Source: Martelella mediterranea
GTDB lineage: Bacteria; Pseudomonadota; Alphaproteobacteria; Rhizobiales; Rhizobiaceae
NCBI RefSeq assembly: GCF_021021415.1
Contig: NZ_JAINWJ010000001.1
Span: 248,001-312,000, forward strand
Direction of reading: 5' to 3'
Length of the DNA stretch: 64,000 bases
Shown here: positions 36,223 through 45,564 of the stretch, in pieces
How the letters are laid out: the number at the start of each line of letters is the position of its first letter
Position numbering within the stretch: position 1 is the stretch's first letter
The notes under the pieces: generated by a model
Databases searched by the model: none
What the model was told of the DNA's origin: nothing
Seen by the model: only the letters and a program-made list of their open reading frames with translations
Program-made: the position numbers and the translations under genes

Positions 36223-37736
36223 TATGCTTTTCCCCTCAACCGTTCGAAGCGGGCAGCGAGCTCCGCGCTTGCCGCCGCCAGGCGGGCGGCCTGCTCATCG
36301 GCCTGTTGCTGATACTTCCCGAGCGTATGGCGGTAGCCGGCAATGGCGTTGCCGAGCGGTTCTTCCGCCGGCCCGCCGTAACGGGCGCGCACGCTGACAA
36401 AATATTCGGGCGAGACGATCTCGCGGAAGGCGGCCTCATCCAGCGCGGTTTCACGCCCGGCATGAGCGGCAAACGCCTTGCGGAAGGGCGCATAGCCATC
36501 GCTTGCAAGCGCGCCGGAAGCGGCAACGACGGCGCGGGCGACATCGGCGGCGATCTCGTGGGCCTGGCGGAAGGAGAGCTGCTCGCGGCGCACCAGCGAA
36601 TCCGCAAGCTCGGTGATGGTGATGCAGGAGCGGTCGAGATTGGCCGCCACCCGCTCGCCATTGACCTTTACGGCGGATATCAGGCTCGCCATCAGGTCGA
36701 GCACCCGGAAGCCGGTCTCGAACGCCTGATAGCCCATCGCCTGGGTCTCGCCCTCGCTGTCGTTCATGTCGGTGAACGGCGTATTGTGCATCACCGTCAG
36801 CACGGTCTGGGCGCGGCCGACGGTCTGGCTGGCGAGATGGCGCATATGCTCGATCGGCACCGGGTTGCGCTTCTGCGGCATGATCGAGGAAATCTGCACC
36901 AGCGCGTTCGGCACGTAGAGCTGGCCGACCTCGAAGCTGGTCCAGAACTGGAAATCCTGGATCAGCCGGCCGAGATGGAGGAACATCAGTTCGAGTGCGG
37001 CATAGGTGCCGGTGATGTAGTCGACGGCGGCGATGCAGCTATAGGAATTCTGCAGCGGTGCCTCGAATCCCAGAAGCTCCGCCATCATGTGCCGGTCGAT
37101 GGGGAAGCCCGACGTGGTGATCGCGGCGGCGCCCATCGGCGACAGGTCGACGGCCTCGCGGGCGGCAAACAGGCGCTCGATGTCGCGGGCAAGCACCTCG
37201 ATCGCAGCACCCAGATAGTGGCCGAAGGTCGTTGGCTGGGCGGGCTGGCCGTGGGTATAGGCAACGATCAGCGTCGCCTTCTCGCGCTCCGCCGTATCGA
37301 TCATCGCCGAGAGCAGGCCGAGCGCCTTGCCGAGCGCGGCATCGATATAGTGCCGGAGGCCGAGCTTGAACAGCGTGTGGTCGATGTCGTTGCGCGAACG
37401 GGCGGTGTGGAGGCGTCCGCCGAGATCGGGGCCAAGGCGGGATTTCAGTTCCTTCTCGATCAGGAAGAAGAAGTCCTCGACCTCGCCGGTATATTCGAGC
37501 GACGAAGGATCGACTTCGGCATCGATGGCAACAAGCGCATCGGCGATCTTCGATGCCTGTTCGGCGGTGAGGATGCCGGTTTCGGCAAGCATCACCAGAT
37601 GGGCGCGGTCGATGGCGCGGAAGCCATCGACGAAATGGGTTTTAGCGCCGTCGAACAACGGCTTGAGCACGGTTTCCTTGTAAACGGAATCAGGAAAGCG
37701 GCTGGTATCGCCGGTGGCGGGATTGGTGTGTTTCAT
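36222..37736 (-). CDS. Argininosuccinate lyase-superfamily C-N lyase, likely non-arginine substrate
   Basis: A 504-residue fumarase/aspartase-superfamily enzyme. It keeps the RSRND segment (113-117), the Thr161-His162 pair in THGQPAQPTTF, and the signature loop SSIMPQKRNP (283-292) with the catalytic Ser. After RSRND canonical ArgH has QVATD, but here it reads IDHTL, so the amino-side pocket differs. Its place in a sugar ABC operon with a PfkB kinase, not with arg genes, supports another substrate that yields fumarate plus an amine; aminopolycarboxylate lyases (EDDS lyase type) are known relatives of similar size. I would not call it argH. Confidence 0.8.
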   Translation of the reverse strand: MKHTNPATGDTSRFPDSVYKETVLKPLFDGAKTHFVDGFRAIDRAHLVMLAETGILTAEQASKIADALVAIDAEVDPSSLEYTGEVEDFFFLIEKELKSRLGPDLGGRLHTARSRNDIDHTLFKLGLRHYIDAALGKALGLLSAMIDTAEREKATLIVAYTHGQPAQPTTFGHYLGAAIEVLARDIERLFAAREAVDLSPMGAAAITTSGFPIDRHMMAELLGFEAPLQNSYSCIAAVDYITGTYAALELMFLHLGRLIQDFQFWTSFEVGQLYVPNALVQISSIMPQKRNPVPIEHMRHLASQTVGRAQTVLTVMHNTPFTDMNDSEGETQAMGYQAFETGFRVLDLMASLISAVKVNGERVAANLDRSCITITELADSLVRREQLSFRQAHEIAADVARAVVAASGALASDGYAPFRKAFAAHAGRETALDEAAFREIVSPEYFVSVRARYGGPAEEPLGNAIAGYRHTLGKYQQQADEQAARLAAASAELAARFERLRGKA

Positions 37737-37740
37737 TGGT

Positions 37741-38598
37741 CTATCCCTTGACGCCGGCGAGCATGACCCCGCGCACGATATAGCGCTGGAAGATCAGGAA
37801 CACGACGAGCGTTGGTATGGTGGCAAGAGCGGCGCCGGTCATGATCATCTCCCACTCGATCTGGGCCTCGACGGCGAAGGAGGAGAGGCCGACCGGCAAC
37901 GTGTAGAGCTCGCTCGATGTTGTGACGATCAGCGGCCAGAAGAACGCCGTCCAGTTACCGAGGAAAGTGAAGATCGCGAGCGCCGAAAGCGCGGGCGCGA
38001 CCAGAGGCATGGCGATCTTCCACCAGATGACGAACTCGTTCATGCCGTCGATCCGCGCGGCTTCCATGAAATCATCCGGCACGCCTTCGAAGAACTGGCG
38101 CATCAGGAAGGTGCCGAACCCGGTCATCATGCCCGGAAACATGATGCCCCAATAGCTGTCCAGCCAGCCGAAATTGGCCGACATCAGATACCACGGGATC
38201 ACCAGCATTTCCGTCGGGATCATCAGGGTCGAGAGGATCGCCAGGAAGATGAAGCGGCGGCCGCGGAACCGGAACTTTGCCAGCGTGTAGCCGACGAGGC
38301 TGTCGAAGAACACGTTCGAGCAGGTGACGATGGTGGCGATCAGCAGCGAGTTGAAGAACCAGCGGGCGAAGCCGGAAGAGGTCAGCACCTCGATGTAGTT
38401 CGCCAGCGTCGGGTCCTGCGGGATCAGCCGGAGGTCGTAGACCTGGCTCGACGGCTTCAGCGAGGTCGCGAACATGAACAGGATCGGCGTGATCATCACG
38501 ATGCCGCCGATCAGGAGCAGCGTCCACATCAGCACATAGCCGGGACGCACCTTAGGACGGTAGCGGGACACCGCGTTTTCGCCGGCAATATCGGTCAT
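37741..38598 (-). CDS. ABC sugar transporter permease (MalG type)
   Basis: A 285-residue permease with about six helices and the EAA loop EAARIDGMNEFVIWWKIAMP (about 195-215). ATG 38598 overlaps the upstream permease stop by four bases (ATGA); the longer open frame is overlap. It partners the MalF-type protein at 38595-39563. Confidence 0.91.
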   Translation of the reverse strand: MTDIAGENAVSRYRPKVRPGYVLMWTLLLIGGIVMITPILFMFATSLKPSSQVYDLRLIPQDPTLANYIEVLTSSGFARWFFNSLLIATIVTCSNVFFDSLVGYTLAKFRFRGRRFIFLAILSTLMIPTEMLVIPWYLMSANFGWLDSYWGIMFPGMMTGFGTFLMRQFFEGVPDDFMEAARIDGMNEFVIWWKIAMPLVAPALSALAIFTFLGNWTAFFWPLIVTTSSELYTLPVGLSSFAVEAQIEWEMIMTGAALATIPTLVVFLIFQRYIVRGVMLAGVKG

Positions 38599-39563
38599 TT
38601 CTTGTCCCTCAATATCCAGAGCTGCAGGAGCGAGATGACCAGCAGGATGAGAAAGAGAACCACGGTCTGCGCGGCGGCATAGCCCATCTGGTAGGATGAG
38701 AAGGCTGACTGGTAGATCATCAGCACCAGCGGCTTGGTGGAGCCGAGCGGGCCGCCGGGATCGTTCGTGGTCATGTTGTAGACCTGATCGAAGATCCTGA
38801 GAAACCCGATCGAGGACAGCACGACAAGGAACACGGTGGTGGGCTTCAAGAGCGGCAGCGTGATCCTGCGCAGGATCGCCCATTCGCCGAGACCGTCGAT
38901 CCGCGCGGCTTCATAGAAGGTCGTGGGAATGGCGCGCAGCCCCGCCATGAAGATGATGACCTGGAAGCCGAGACCGGCCCAGATCGCCGTCACCATGATC
39001 GATGGCAGCGCCTGCGTGGTGGAGCGCAGGAAGGGCTGTTGCTGAAGCCCGAATTGCGCCAGAAGGTCGTTGATGACGCCGATCGGGGCCGGCTGGTAGA
39101 ACCAGCGCCAGACCCAGGCCATGGCCGCCGCCGTCGTCAGGAACGGCAGGAAATAGAGCGCACGGATGAAACCGTGGCCGAAGCGCACCCGGTCGAGGAA
39201 GAAAGCAATGGTGAAAGACAGCACCAGCGAGATCGGAGTGCCGAAGATCAGATAGGCGAAGGTGTTCTTGAACACCTGCCAGAACGCCGGATCGGCGAAC
39301 ATCTTCCGGTAGTTTTCAAGACCGATGAATTTCGGCGGCTTCATCAGGTTCCAGTCCGTCAGCGACAGCCGGAAGGCGTCGAGGGTCGGATAGAAGCGGA
39401 TAACGCTGTAAAACAGCACCGGCAGCGCCAGAAAGGTCCAGACCCAGATGAGCCGCTTGGTGTGCATCGAAAAACGGTCGGAAAAGCCGCCGCCTTCGGG
39501 GCGGTCATGGGGGCGGCTCGTGGCCGCCCCTGTTTCAGACTGAACGGGCATTTGCCGCCTCAC
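38595..39563 (-). CDS. ABC sugar transporter permease (MalF type)
   Basis: A 322-residue permease with the EAA loop EAARIDGLGEWAILRRITLP (about 230-250) and about six helices after a 33-residue cytoplasmic N-terminus. ATG 39563 overlaps the binding-protein stop (ATGA); ATG 39551 is a possible alternative. Tight coupling indicates one transcript for the whole operon. Confidence 0.9.
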   Translation of the reverse strand: MRRQMPVQSETGAATSRPHDRPEGGGFSDRFSMHTKRLIWVWTFLALPVLFYSVIRFYPTLDAFRLSLTDWNLMKPPKFIGLENYRKMFADPAFWQVFKNTFAYLIFGTPISLVLSFTIAFFLDRVRFGHGFIRALYFLPFLTTAAAMAWVWRWFYQPAPIGVINDLLAQFGLQQQPFLRSTTQALPSIMVTAIWAGLGFQVIIFMAGLRAIPTTFYEAARIDGLGEWAILRRITLPLLKPTTVFLVVLSSIGFLRIFDQVYNMTTNDPGGPLGSTKPLVLMIYQSAFSSYQMGYAAAQTVVLFLILLVISLLQLWILRDKK

Positions 39564-40810
39564 ATCGCTTCGTCGATGATCTTCTGTTCCTGCGCGGCGG
39601 CTTCCTTGATGCTGTCGGCGGGCGACTGGCCATTGAGGAGCACGCGGTTGGCCATGTCGATGGCGACCTGACGCTGGGCCGATTCATCCACGAACAGCGT
39701 GGTGTGGGCGTAATCCAGCCCCTTGAGGAACGGGCCGTAGATCGGGTTGGAGACGTTCTTTTCCGTCAACGCCACCTCGCGCCGCGCCGGCAGTTCGCCA
39801 ACGACGTCGAGCCAGACTTCCATCGCCTCCGGCGAAGTCAGATAGGCCAGGAATTTCTCCGAGGCTTCCAGTTCCTCGCCCTTCACCTTGGCGCCGATGC
39901 CATTGGCGAAATAGCTCGAATAGTTGGAGCGCATGCCGTCGGCATTGGCCGGCAGTTCGGTCACGCCCCATTCGAAATCCTCGATCTGGCCGAAGGAGCC
40001 GAGGCGGAAGGTGCCGTCGATGGTCATGCCGGCGCGACCGCCCTTGAAGGCTGCCTGGGCCTCGTCCATGAAGCCCGCCTGGCCGACCTTCTCCTTGAGC
40101 TGCAGGTCGGTATAGAACTGCAGGGCCTCGGTGCCTTCCGGGCTGTCATAGGTGACCTTGCGGTAGTCGTCGGTATAGGGAACGCCGCCAAACTGGCGCA
40201 CCAGCACTTCGCGCCACCACTGGTGATCCTGGCCCGCCATATCGAGCGTCATGCCTTCAACGGTGATATTGCCGGCATCGTCATGCTTGGCGATCGCCTT
40301 GGCGGCCGCAACCATGTCGTCGAGCGTCTGCGGCGGGCTGTCGGGGTCGAGGCCGTTCTCCTCGAACAGCTTCTTGTTGTAGAACAGCGCCAGCGAACGG
40401 ACCGCCGTCGGCAGGCCGTAATATTCGCCGTCGCGCTTCATCGCGGTCACGATCGGGAAGAACTCGCTCTCGATCTTGTCCTGCGGGAATGCGTCCTGCG
40501 ACAGCGGCTGCAGCAGATTGCCCGCCACGAACTTGTCGAGCCAGCCATAGAAGAGTTGCATCACGTCCGGCCCCTTGCCGGCCATGTTGGCGGCAACGAT
40601 GCGGGTCTGGTAATCGGCGTAGGGGAAGGTCACCTGCTTGACGGTGATATCCGGATTGGCTTCCTCGAACTTCTCGATCAGCTGATCCATCGCGTTGACG
40701 CGGGTCTCGTAGATATACTGCCAGTATTCGATCTCGACCGCATTGGCCGAGCCGACCGAAAACAGGCTGATACCGGACATCAGCCCGGCGAGCATAAGTG
40801 CCTTGCGCAT
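39560..40810 (-). CDS. ABC sugar transporter substrate-binding protein
   Basis: A 416-residue family 1 extracellular binding protein with a signal peptide (MRKALMLAGLMSGISLF, cleaved after ANA near residue 25). The ligand-domain start EIEYWQYIYETRVNAMDQL is aromatic-rich. ATG 40810 follows GGAGAG; the GTG four codons upstream is less likely. It is the first gene of the operon running to the PfkB kinase. The divergent ROK regulator probably controls it. Confidence 0.9.
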   Translation of the reverse strand: MRKALMLAGLMSGISLFSVGSANAVEIEYWQYIYETRVNAMDQLIEKFEEANPDITVKQVTFPYADYQTRIVAANMAGKGPDVMQLFYGWLDKFVAGNLLQPLSQDAFPQDKIESEFFPIVTAMKRDGEYYGLPTAVRSLALFYNKKLFEENGLDPDSPPQTLDDMVAAAKAIAKHDDAGNITVEGMTLDMAGQDHQWWREVLVRQFGGVPYTDDYRKVTYDSPEGTEALQFYTDLQLKEKVGQAGFMDEAQAAFKGGRAGMTIDGTFRLGSFGQIEDFEWGVTELPANADGMRSNYSSYFANGIGAKVKGEELEASEKFLAYLTSPEAMEVWLDVVGELPARREVALTEKNVSNPIYGPFLKGLDYAHTTLFVDESAQRQVAIDMANRVLLNGQSPADSIKEAAAQEQKIIDEAM

Positions 40811-40983
40811 AATTCTCTCCACTTCCCAGTAAGGCCGCCACGGACCTCAGGGCTCTTGTTCCCGAAAAGCCGTCATCCCTCTCGGCGGCGGCCGTTGTTC
40901 ATTGTTGCGGATGCCCGCTTGCGCGGCCTCCGGGGCGTCGTTGCCCGACGCCTCCACGATACGGTCGCGTGACATCCGGGTTT

Positions 40984-41021
40984 TGTCAATAACATAATCT
41001 AATTGAATTAATATATTGACG
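40984..41021. promoter_or_regulatory. Divergent promoter region with palindrome, ROK operon
   Basis: An AT-rich island in GC-rich DNA. TAATT-G-AATTA (41000-41010) is a perfect palindrome. It is flanked by outward-facing -35-like TTGACA (minus strand, 40989-40984) and TTGACG (plus strand, 41016-41021), which also form a GTCAATA/TATTGAC inverted repeat. The layout suits a ROK repressor controlling both the ABC operon and its own operon. Confidence 0.55.
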
Positions 41022-41068
41022 TTAGAAACAGCGCGGATCAGACTGACGACATCAGAAAGCGGAATGAA

Positions 41069-42280
41069 ATGAACGAGAAGACGCGCGGGCAGTTCGCCAT
41101 CGGCAACAATCCGGAACGCAACAGGGAGCACAATCGCCGGGTCGTGCTCGATCTGGTGCGCCAGCACGGCATGCTCGGCCGCATGGAGATCGCGCGTCAG
41201 ACTCAATTGACCGCCCAGGCCGTCGCCAATATCGTCGACGATCTCGTCGGCTCCGGCCTGCTGATCAGCACCGGCCGGCGCCGTTCCGGCCGCGGCCAGC
41301 CGCCGATCCAGTTCGCCGTCAACCCGGAAGGGGCCGCCACGATCGGCGTCGAGATCGCGACCGACCAGATGGTGGTCACCGTGCTCGATCTGACCGGCGT
41401 GCTCCGCTACAAGCGGATCGTTCCGCTCGCCGACACAACGCCGGAACGCTGTCTGCCGGTGTTCGCCCTCGAGGTCGAGCGCGCACGAAAATCGTTCGAT
41501 TCGCCGCTGCTCGGCGTCGGCGTGGTGATGCCCGGTCCGTTCGGCATCGAGGGCATGAGCTTCGTCGGTCCGACCACACTCCCCGGCTGGAGCGGCATCG
41601 ACGTAAAGGCGGCGCTGAGCGAGGCCTGCGGCATGGACGTGGCGCTCGAAAACGATGCCGCCGCCGCCGCCGTTGCCGAACGGCTGTTCGGCGCGGGCCA
41701 TGCGATCTCGCATTTCTGCATGCTCTATTTCGGCACCGGCATTGGCCTCGGCATGATCCAGGACGGCGCACCCTATCGCGGCGCTTTCGGCAATGCCGGC
41801 GAGATCGGCCATGTGCCGGTGGTGCCGTCCGGGCGGCTCTGCCCCTGCGGCCAGCGCGGTTGCCTGGAACGCTACGCCTCGCTCCATGCGCTCCACGAAA
41901 AATTCGACCAGAGCGGCAGGGAACGACCGCAGATATCTGAAATCGAAAGACTTTTTCAATCCGGTGACCAGGTGGTCCAGGCGTGGATCGACGAAGCCGC
42001 CGCCCATCTCTCCACGGTCATCGGGCTGCTCGAAAACATCTTCGATCCGGAAACCATCATCTTCAGCGGGGCGTTCTCCGACAGCGTCATGGATGCGGTG
42101 ATCGCCCGACTGCCGCCGCTTCCGCCTTCCGTCGCCGCCCGCGCCGGGCGCACCCAGCCGCGGGTGATGCGCGGCCAGACCGGGCAGTACACGGCAGCAC
42201 TCGGCGCTGCCGCCCTGCCGCTTTTCGAAATCCTGACACCGAAACTCGAAACATCGCCGTCTGATCAACAGGTGGCCTGA
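41069..42280 (+). CDS. ROK-family transcriptional regulator (NagC/XylR type)
   Basis: A 403-residue protein with an N-terminal winged helix-turn-helix (about 30-80, GRMEIARQTQLTAQAVANIVDDL in part) and a ROK sugar-sensing domain. It contains the zinc motif CPCGQRGCLE (about 257-266) with the preceding His in IGHVP. ROK regulators sense free or phosphorylated (amino) sugars. It is divergent from the ABC/lyase/kinase operon and 19 bases upstream of a PIG-L deacetylase, so the inducer is probably an amino-sugar derivative. Confidence 0.9.
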   Translation: MNEKTRGQFAIGNNPERNREHNRRVVLDLVRQHGMLGRMEIARQTQLTAQAVANIVDDLVGSGLLISTGRRRSGRGQPPIQFAVNPEGAATIGVEIATDQMVVTVLDLTGVLRYKRIVPLADTTPERCLPVFALEVERARKSFDSPLLGVGVVMPGPFGIEGMSFVGPTTLPGWSGIDVKAALSEACGMDVALENDAAAAAVAERLFGAGHAISHFCMLYFGTGIGLGMIQDGAPYRGAFGNAGEIGHVPVVPSGRLCPCGQRGCLERYASLHALHEKFDQSGRERPQISEIERLFQSGDQVVQAWIDEAAAHLSTVIGLLENIFDPETIIFSGAFSDSVMDAVIARLPPLPPSVAARAGRTQPRVMRGQTGQYTAALGAAALPLFEILTPKLETSPSDQQVA

Positions 42281-42299
42281 AAAAATCACGGGGAACAGC

Positions 42300-44675
42300 A
42301 TGCTCACGCCGCGCCAACGCATCGAACAGGAAATGTCATCCTCCGCCCATGTGCGGCTCTACCGGGCGCTGACGCGGCTGACCTCGCCGGTGACGATGAT
42401 GAACACCGGCGCCCATCCCGATGACGAACAGTCCGGCATGCTCGCCTGGTTCAGCCTCGGCCTGGGCATGCGCGTGATCATTGCCTGTTCCACGCGCGGC
42501 GAAGGCGGGCAGAACGTGCTCGGGCCGGAACGGCTCGGCGCGCTCGGCGTGCTCAGAACCCGCGAACTGGAAGAGGCCGCCCGCGCGCTCGATGCCGATA
42601 TCCACTGGCTGGGCCACGGGCCGGACGACCCGGTTCACGACTTCGGCTTCTCCAAGGATGGCGACGCCACCTTCGCCCGCTGGGGCGAGGAGCGGATCGT
42701 TGAGCGGCTGGTGCGCGCCTACCGCACCGAGCGGCCGGATATCGTGATCCCGACCTTCCTCGACGTCCCCGGCCAGCACGGCCACCACCGCGCCATGACG
42801 CGGGCCGCCGAGACCGCCCTGCGTCTTGCCGCCGACGAGACCGCCTTTCCCGAGCATTTCGCCCAGGGTCTGAAACCCTGGAGGGTTGCGAAATACTATC
42901 TGCCGGCATGGTCCGGCGGCGGTGGCACCTATGATGACGACCTGCCCCCGCCTCCTGCAACGCTCACCATTGACGTCCGCGAACAGGATCCCGTGACCGG
43001 CGCCGACTACGATCGCATCGGCGAATGGTCGCGCTATTACCACGCTTCGCAGGGCATGGGCTGGTGGCCGGAGCGCCCGGACCATGTCTGGCAACTCCAT
43101 CTGCTGCGCGGCGACAATGCCGGCATGCCGGAAGCCACGATCCTCGACGGCCTGCCGTCCTCGCTTAGGGATCTCGCCCCCGAAGGCGCGCTCGGCGCGG
43201 CGCTGGCCGCCGTCGATGAGGTGATAGCCGCGGCACTGTCCGCTTTCCCGAATGCCGATGCCGTGCAGCAGTGCCTTGCCGAGGCGGCGGCTCGGATCGA
43301 GACGGCGCAAGCCGCCGGCGATGACGCTTTCCGTGCGCTTCATGGCCACCGTCTCGCCCGCAAGCGCGCCGAGATCGACGCGGCGCTGTTCGAAAGCGCC
43401 CGCATCTTCGAGCGCGCCTATGGCGAGGCCGACTACCTGACGCCCGGCGGAACCGCGACGCTGACCATGGTGCTCGCCGAAGGCGCCGACGCCACCGTGA
43501 CGCCGAGCCTGCCAGAGGGCGTCCGCGTCGCCGACACCGCCGTGGTCGATGGCATCCACCGCTTCACGCTTGCCGCCGATGCCGACGCGCCGCTTTCCAA
43601 CCAGTACCCGCCGCTCTGGTCCTCGCTTGGCGGCAATGGACCGGTTTCGGTGACGCTTTCGGCCGGCATCGCCGGACGCGAAGTGACGCGCAGCGTCGAC
43701 CTCGAAACCGCCCTTCCGCTTGCGCCGGCCCATTCCGTCACGCTGAAGCCATCCGCATTTATTCTTCCACTTCAAAAGCTTCCGTCGGAAATCTCATTTA
43801 CCGCTGACGCTGACCTGCCCCTTCGCTTCAAGAGCGTTAACGGTTTCGAGGTCACCGGCGAAGGCGAAAGCTTCAAGATTAAAATACCTTCCAACCCCTC
43901 CTCCAGCCTCACCGTCATGACGCCCGAGATCGACGGCAAGCCGGCAGCCAATATCACCAGCTTCAGCTATCCCCATATCGGCCGCAACCGCTTTGTCCGA
44001 CCGGAGATGCTGAACGTTCTGACGCTTGACCTGACGCTGCCCGAAGGCGCGAAGATCGGCTATGTCGGCGGCGGGGCGGACAATGTCGGCGTCTGGCTTC
44101 AGCGCATGGGCCTCGACGTCACCGAGCTCGACGCCAACGCGCTGTCGGGCGATCTTTCGGCCTTCACCACGATCGTGATCGGCATCTTCGCCTTCGGCAC
44201 GCGGCCGGACCTTGCGGCGGCCACGAAGAAGCTTCATCGCTTCGTGGAAGACGGCGGCCACCTCGTCACCCTCTACCATCGTCCTTCCGACGGCTGGAAC
44301 CCGGAGACGACCCCGCCGCGCTATCTGAAGATCGGCTCGCCGTCGCTGCGCTGGCGCGTCACCAATCCGCAGGCCGAGGTCGAGCTGCTGTCGCCCGGCC
44401 ACACGCTTCTCGCCGGTCCGAACGTGATCGGACCGGAAGACTGGGCCGGCTGGCACAAGGAACGCGGGCTCTATTTCGCTTCCGGATGGGACGATGCCTA
44501 CGAGCCGCTGCTCGCCATGCATGATGCCGACGAGAAGCCGCTCACCGGCGCGCTTGTCTCCGCCGTGATCGGCAAGGGCCGGCACACCCATACGAGCCTC
44601 GTGCTTCACCACCAGATGGACCGCCTCACCCCCGGCGCCTTCCGGCTGATGGCGAACCTCGTTCAGCCGGCGTGA
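42300..44675 (+). CDS. Large PIG-L (LmbE) family deacetylase with extra C-terminal domains
   Basis: A 791-residue protein. Residues about 30-260 are a PIG-L/LmbE zinc deacetylase with AHPDDE (38-43) and a third-ligand region GQHGHHRAM (about 160). Family members remove acetyl from GlcNAc conjugates (mycothiol, bacillithiol, GPI, lincomycin precursors). Residues about 300-380 are helical, about 380-560 a beta-rich segment, and about 570-790 a ThuA/GATase-like alpha/beta domain (KIGYVGGGADNVGVWLQRMG). No signal peptide is evident, so it acts in the cytoplasm. Most PIG-L enzymes have 220-300 residues. Deacetylation of an imported N-acetylated sugar conjugate is inferred. Confidence 0.85.
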   Translation: MLTPRQRIEQEMSSSAHVRLYRALTRLTSPVTMMNTGAHPDDEQSGMLAWFSLGLGMRVIIACSTRGEGGQNVLGPERLGALGVLRTRELEEAARALDADIHWLGHGPDDPVHDFGFSKDGDATFARWGEERIVERLVRAYRTERPDIVIPTFLDVPGQHGHHRAMTRAAETALRLAADETAFPEHFAQGLKPWRVAKYYLPAWSGGGGTYDDDLPPPPATLTIDVREQDPVTGADYDRIGEWSRYYHASQGMGWWPERPDHVWQLHLLRGDNAGMPEATILDGLPSSLRDLAPEGALGAALAAVDEVIAAALSAFPNADAVQQCLAEAAARIETAQAAGDDAFRALHGHRLARKRAEIDAALFESARIFERAYGEADYLTPGGTATLTMVLAEGADATVTPSLPEGVRVADTAVVDGIHRFTLAADADAPLSNQYPPLWSSLGGNGPVSVTLSAGIAGREVTRSVDLETALPLAPAHSVTLKPSAFILPLQKLPSEISFTADADLPLRFKSVNGFEVTGEGESFKIKIPSNPSSSLTVMTPEIDGKPAANITSFSYPHIGRNRFVRPEMLNVLTLDLTLPEGAKIGYVGGGADNVGVWLQRMGLDVTELDANALSGDLSAFTTIVIGIFAFGTRPDLAAATKKLHRFVEDGGHLVTLYHRPSDGWNPETTPPRYLKIGSPSLRWRVTNPQAEVELLSPGHTLLAGPNVIGPEDWAGWHKERGLYFASGWDDAYEPLLAMHDADEKPLTGALVSAVIGKGRHTHTSLVLHHQMDRLTPGAFRLMANLVQPA

Positions 44676-44679
44676 TCCC

Positions 44680-45564
44680 GTGAGCGCCGAGCCAGCGGCA
44701 CCGCCGACCGAGGATAAGAACGCGGCGGGCCAGGGCGTCGCCTGGCTCTTGGCCGACATGACACTGGTGACCTTCATGAGCGTATTGGTGAAGGCCAACA
44801 GCGTCGCCTATCCGGCGATCCAGCTCGTCTTCATCCGCGCCCTGATCGGCCTCGTCTTCATCCTGCCGATGATCGTTCGCAATCGCGCGGCGCTGATGAA
44901 CATCCGCTATCCGCTGCGCAATGCCTTCCGCGTCACCTGCAACGCGATCGCGCTGACCTCGAACTTCCTCGCCTTCGCCATGCTGCCGCTCGTCCTGGTA
45001 AACGCGCTTGGCTTCACCCGGCCGCTGGTGACCATGGGACTTGCCGCCCTGCTGCTTAGCGAAAGGGTCAGCCGGCTCCGCTGGCTCGGCGCGGGCCTCG
45101 CCTTCAGCGGCGCGCTGATCATCGTCGCGCCCGGCGAAATGGCGTTTCATCCCGGCCTGCTGGTGGTGCTCGCCAGCATCGTGTTCGGCGCGATGGCGAC
45201 GATCCAGACCCGGCGACTGAAGGATGAAAGCACGATCGTGATGATGGTGTTCTACACCGTCGGCCTCGCGCTGCTGACCGGCATCCCCGCCCTCATGCTG
45301 TGGCAACCCGTGCCGCTCGCCCACTGGCCGGTGCTGGCGCTGATCGGGCTATTGGCGCAGGCCGGACAATATTGCTGGCTGAAGGCCTACCAGAAGAGCG
45401 ACGCAAGCGTGCTCGCCCCCTTCGGCTATCTCTCGGTGTTCTTCTCCGCCACCGCCGGCTTCTTCTTCTTCGCCGAGGTCCCCTCGCCGCGCATTTTCAT
45501 CGGCGTGGCGGTGATCCTGCTTGCGTTACAGGGAACGCGGTGGTTGGAGGCGCGGCGGCGATGA
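44680..45564 (+). CDS. EamA/DMT-family transporter
   Basis: A 294-residue membrane protein with ten predicted hydrophobic helices in two EamA repeats, starting at GTG 44680, four bases after the deacetylase stop. DMT proteins export or import metabolites. As third gene of the ROK operon it may export a by-product of the pathway or import part of its substrate. No motif gives the cargo. Confidence 0.87.
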   Translation: MSAEPAAPPTEDKNAAGQGVAWLLADMTLVTFMSVLVKANSVAYPAIQLVFIRALIGLVFILPMIVRNRAALMNIRYPLRNAFRVTCNAIALTSNFLAFAMLPLVLVNALGFTRPLVTMGLAALLLSERVSRLRWLGAGLAFSGALIIVAPGEMAFHPGLLVVLASIVFGAMATIQTRRLKDESTIVMMVFYTVGLALLTGIPALMLWQPVPLAHWPVLALIGLLAQAGQYCWLKAYQKSDASVLAPFGYLSVFFSATAGFFFFAEVPSPRIFIGVAVILLALQGTRWLEARRR

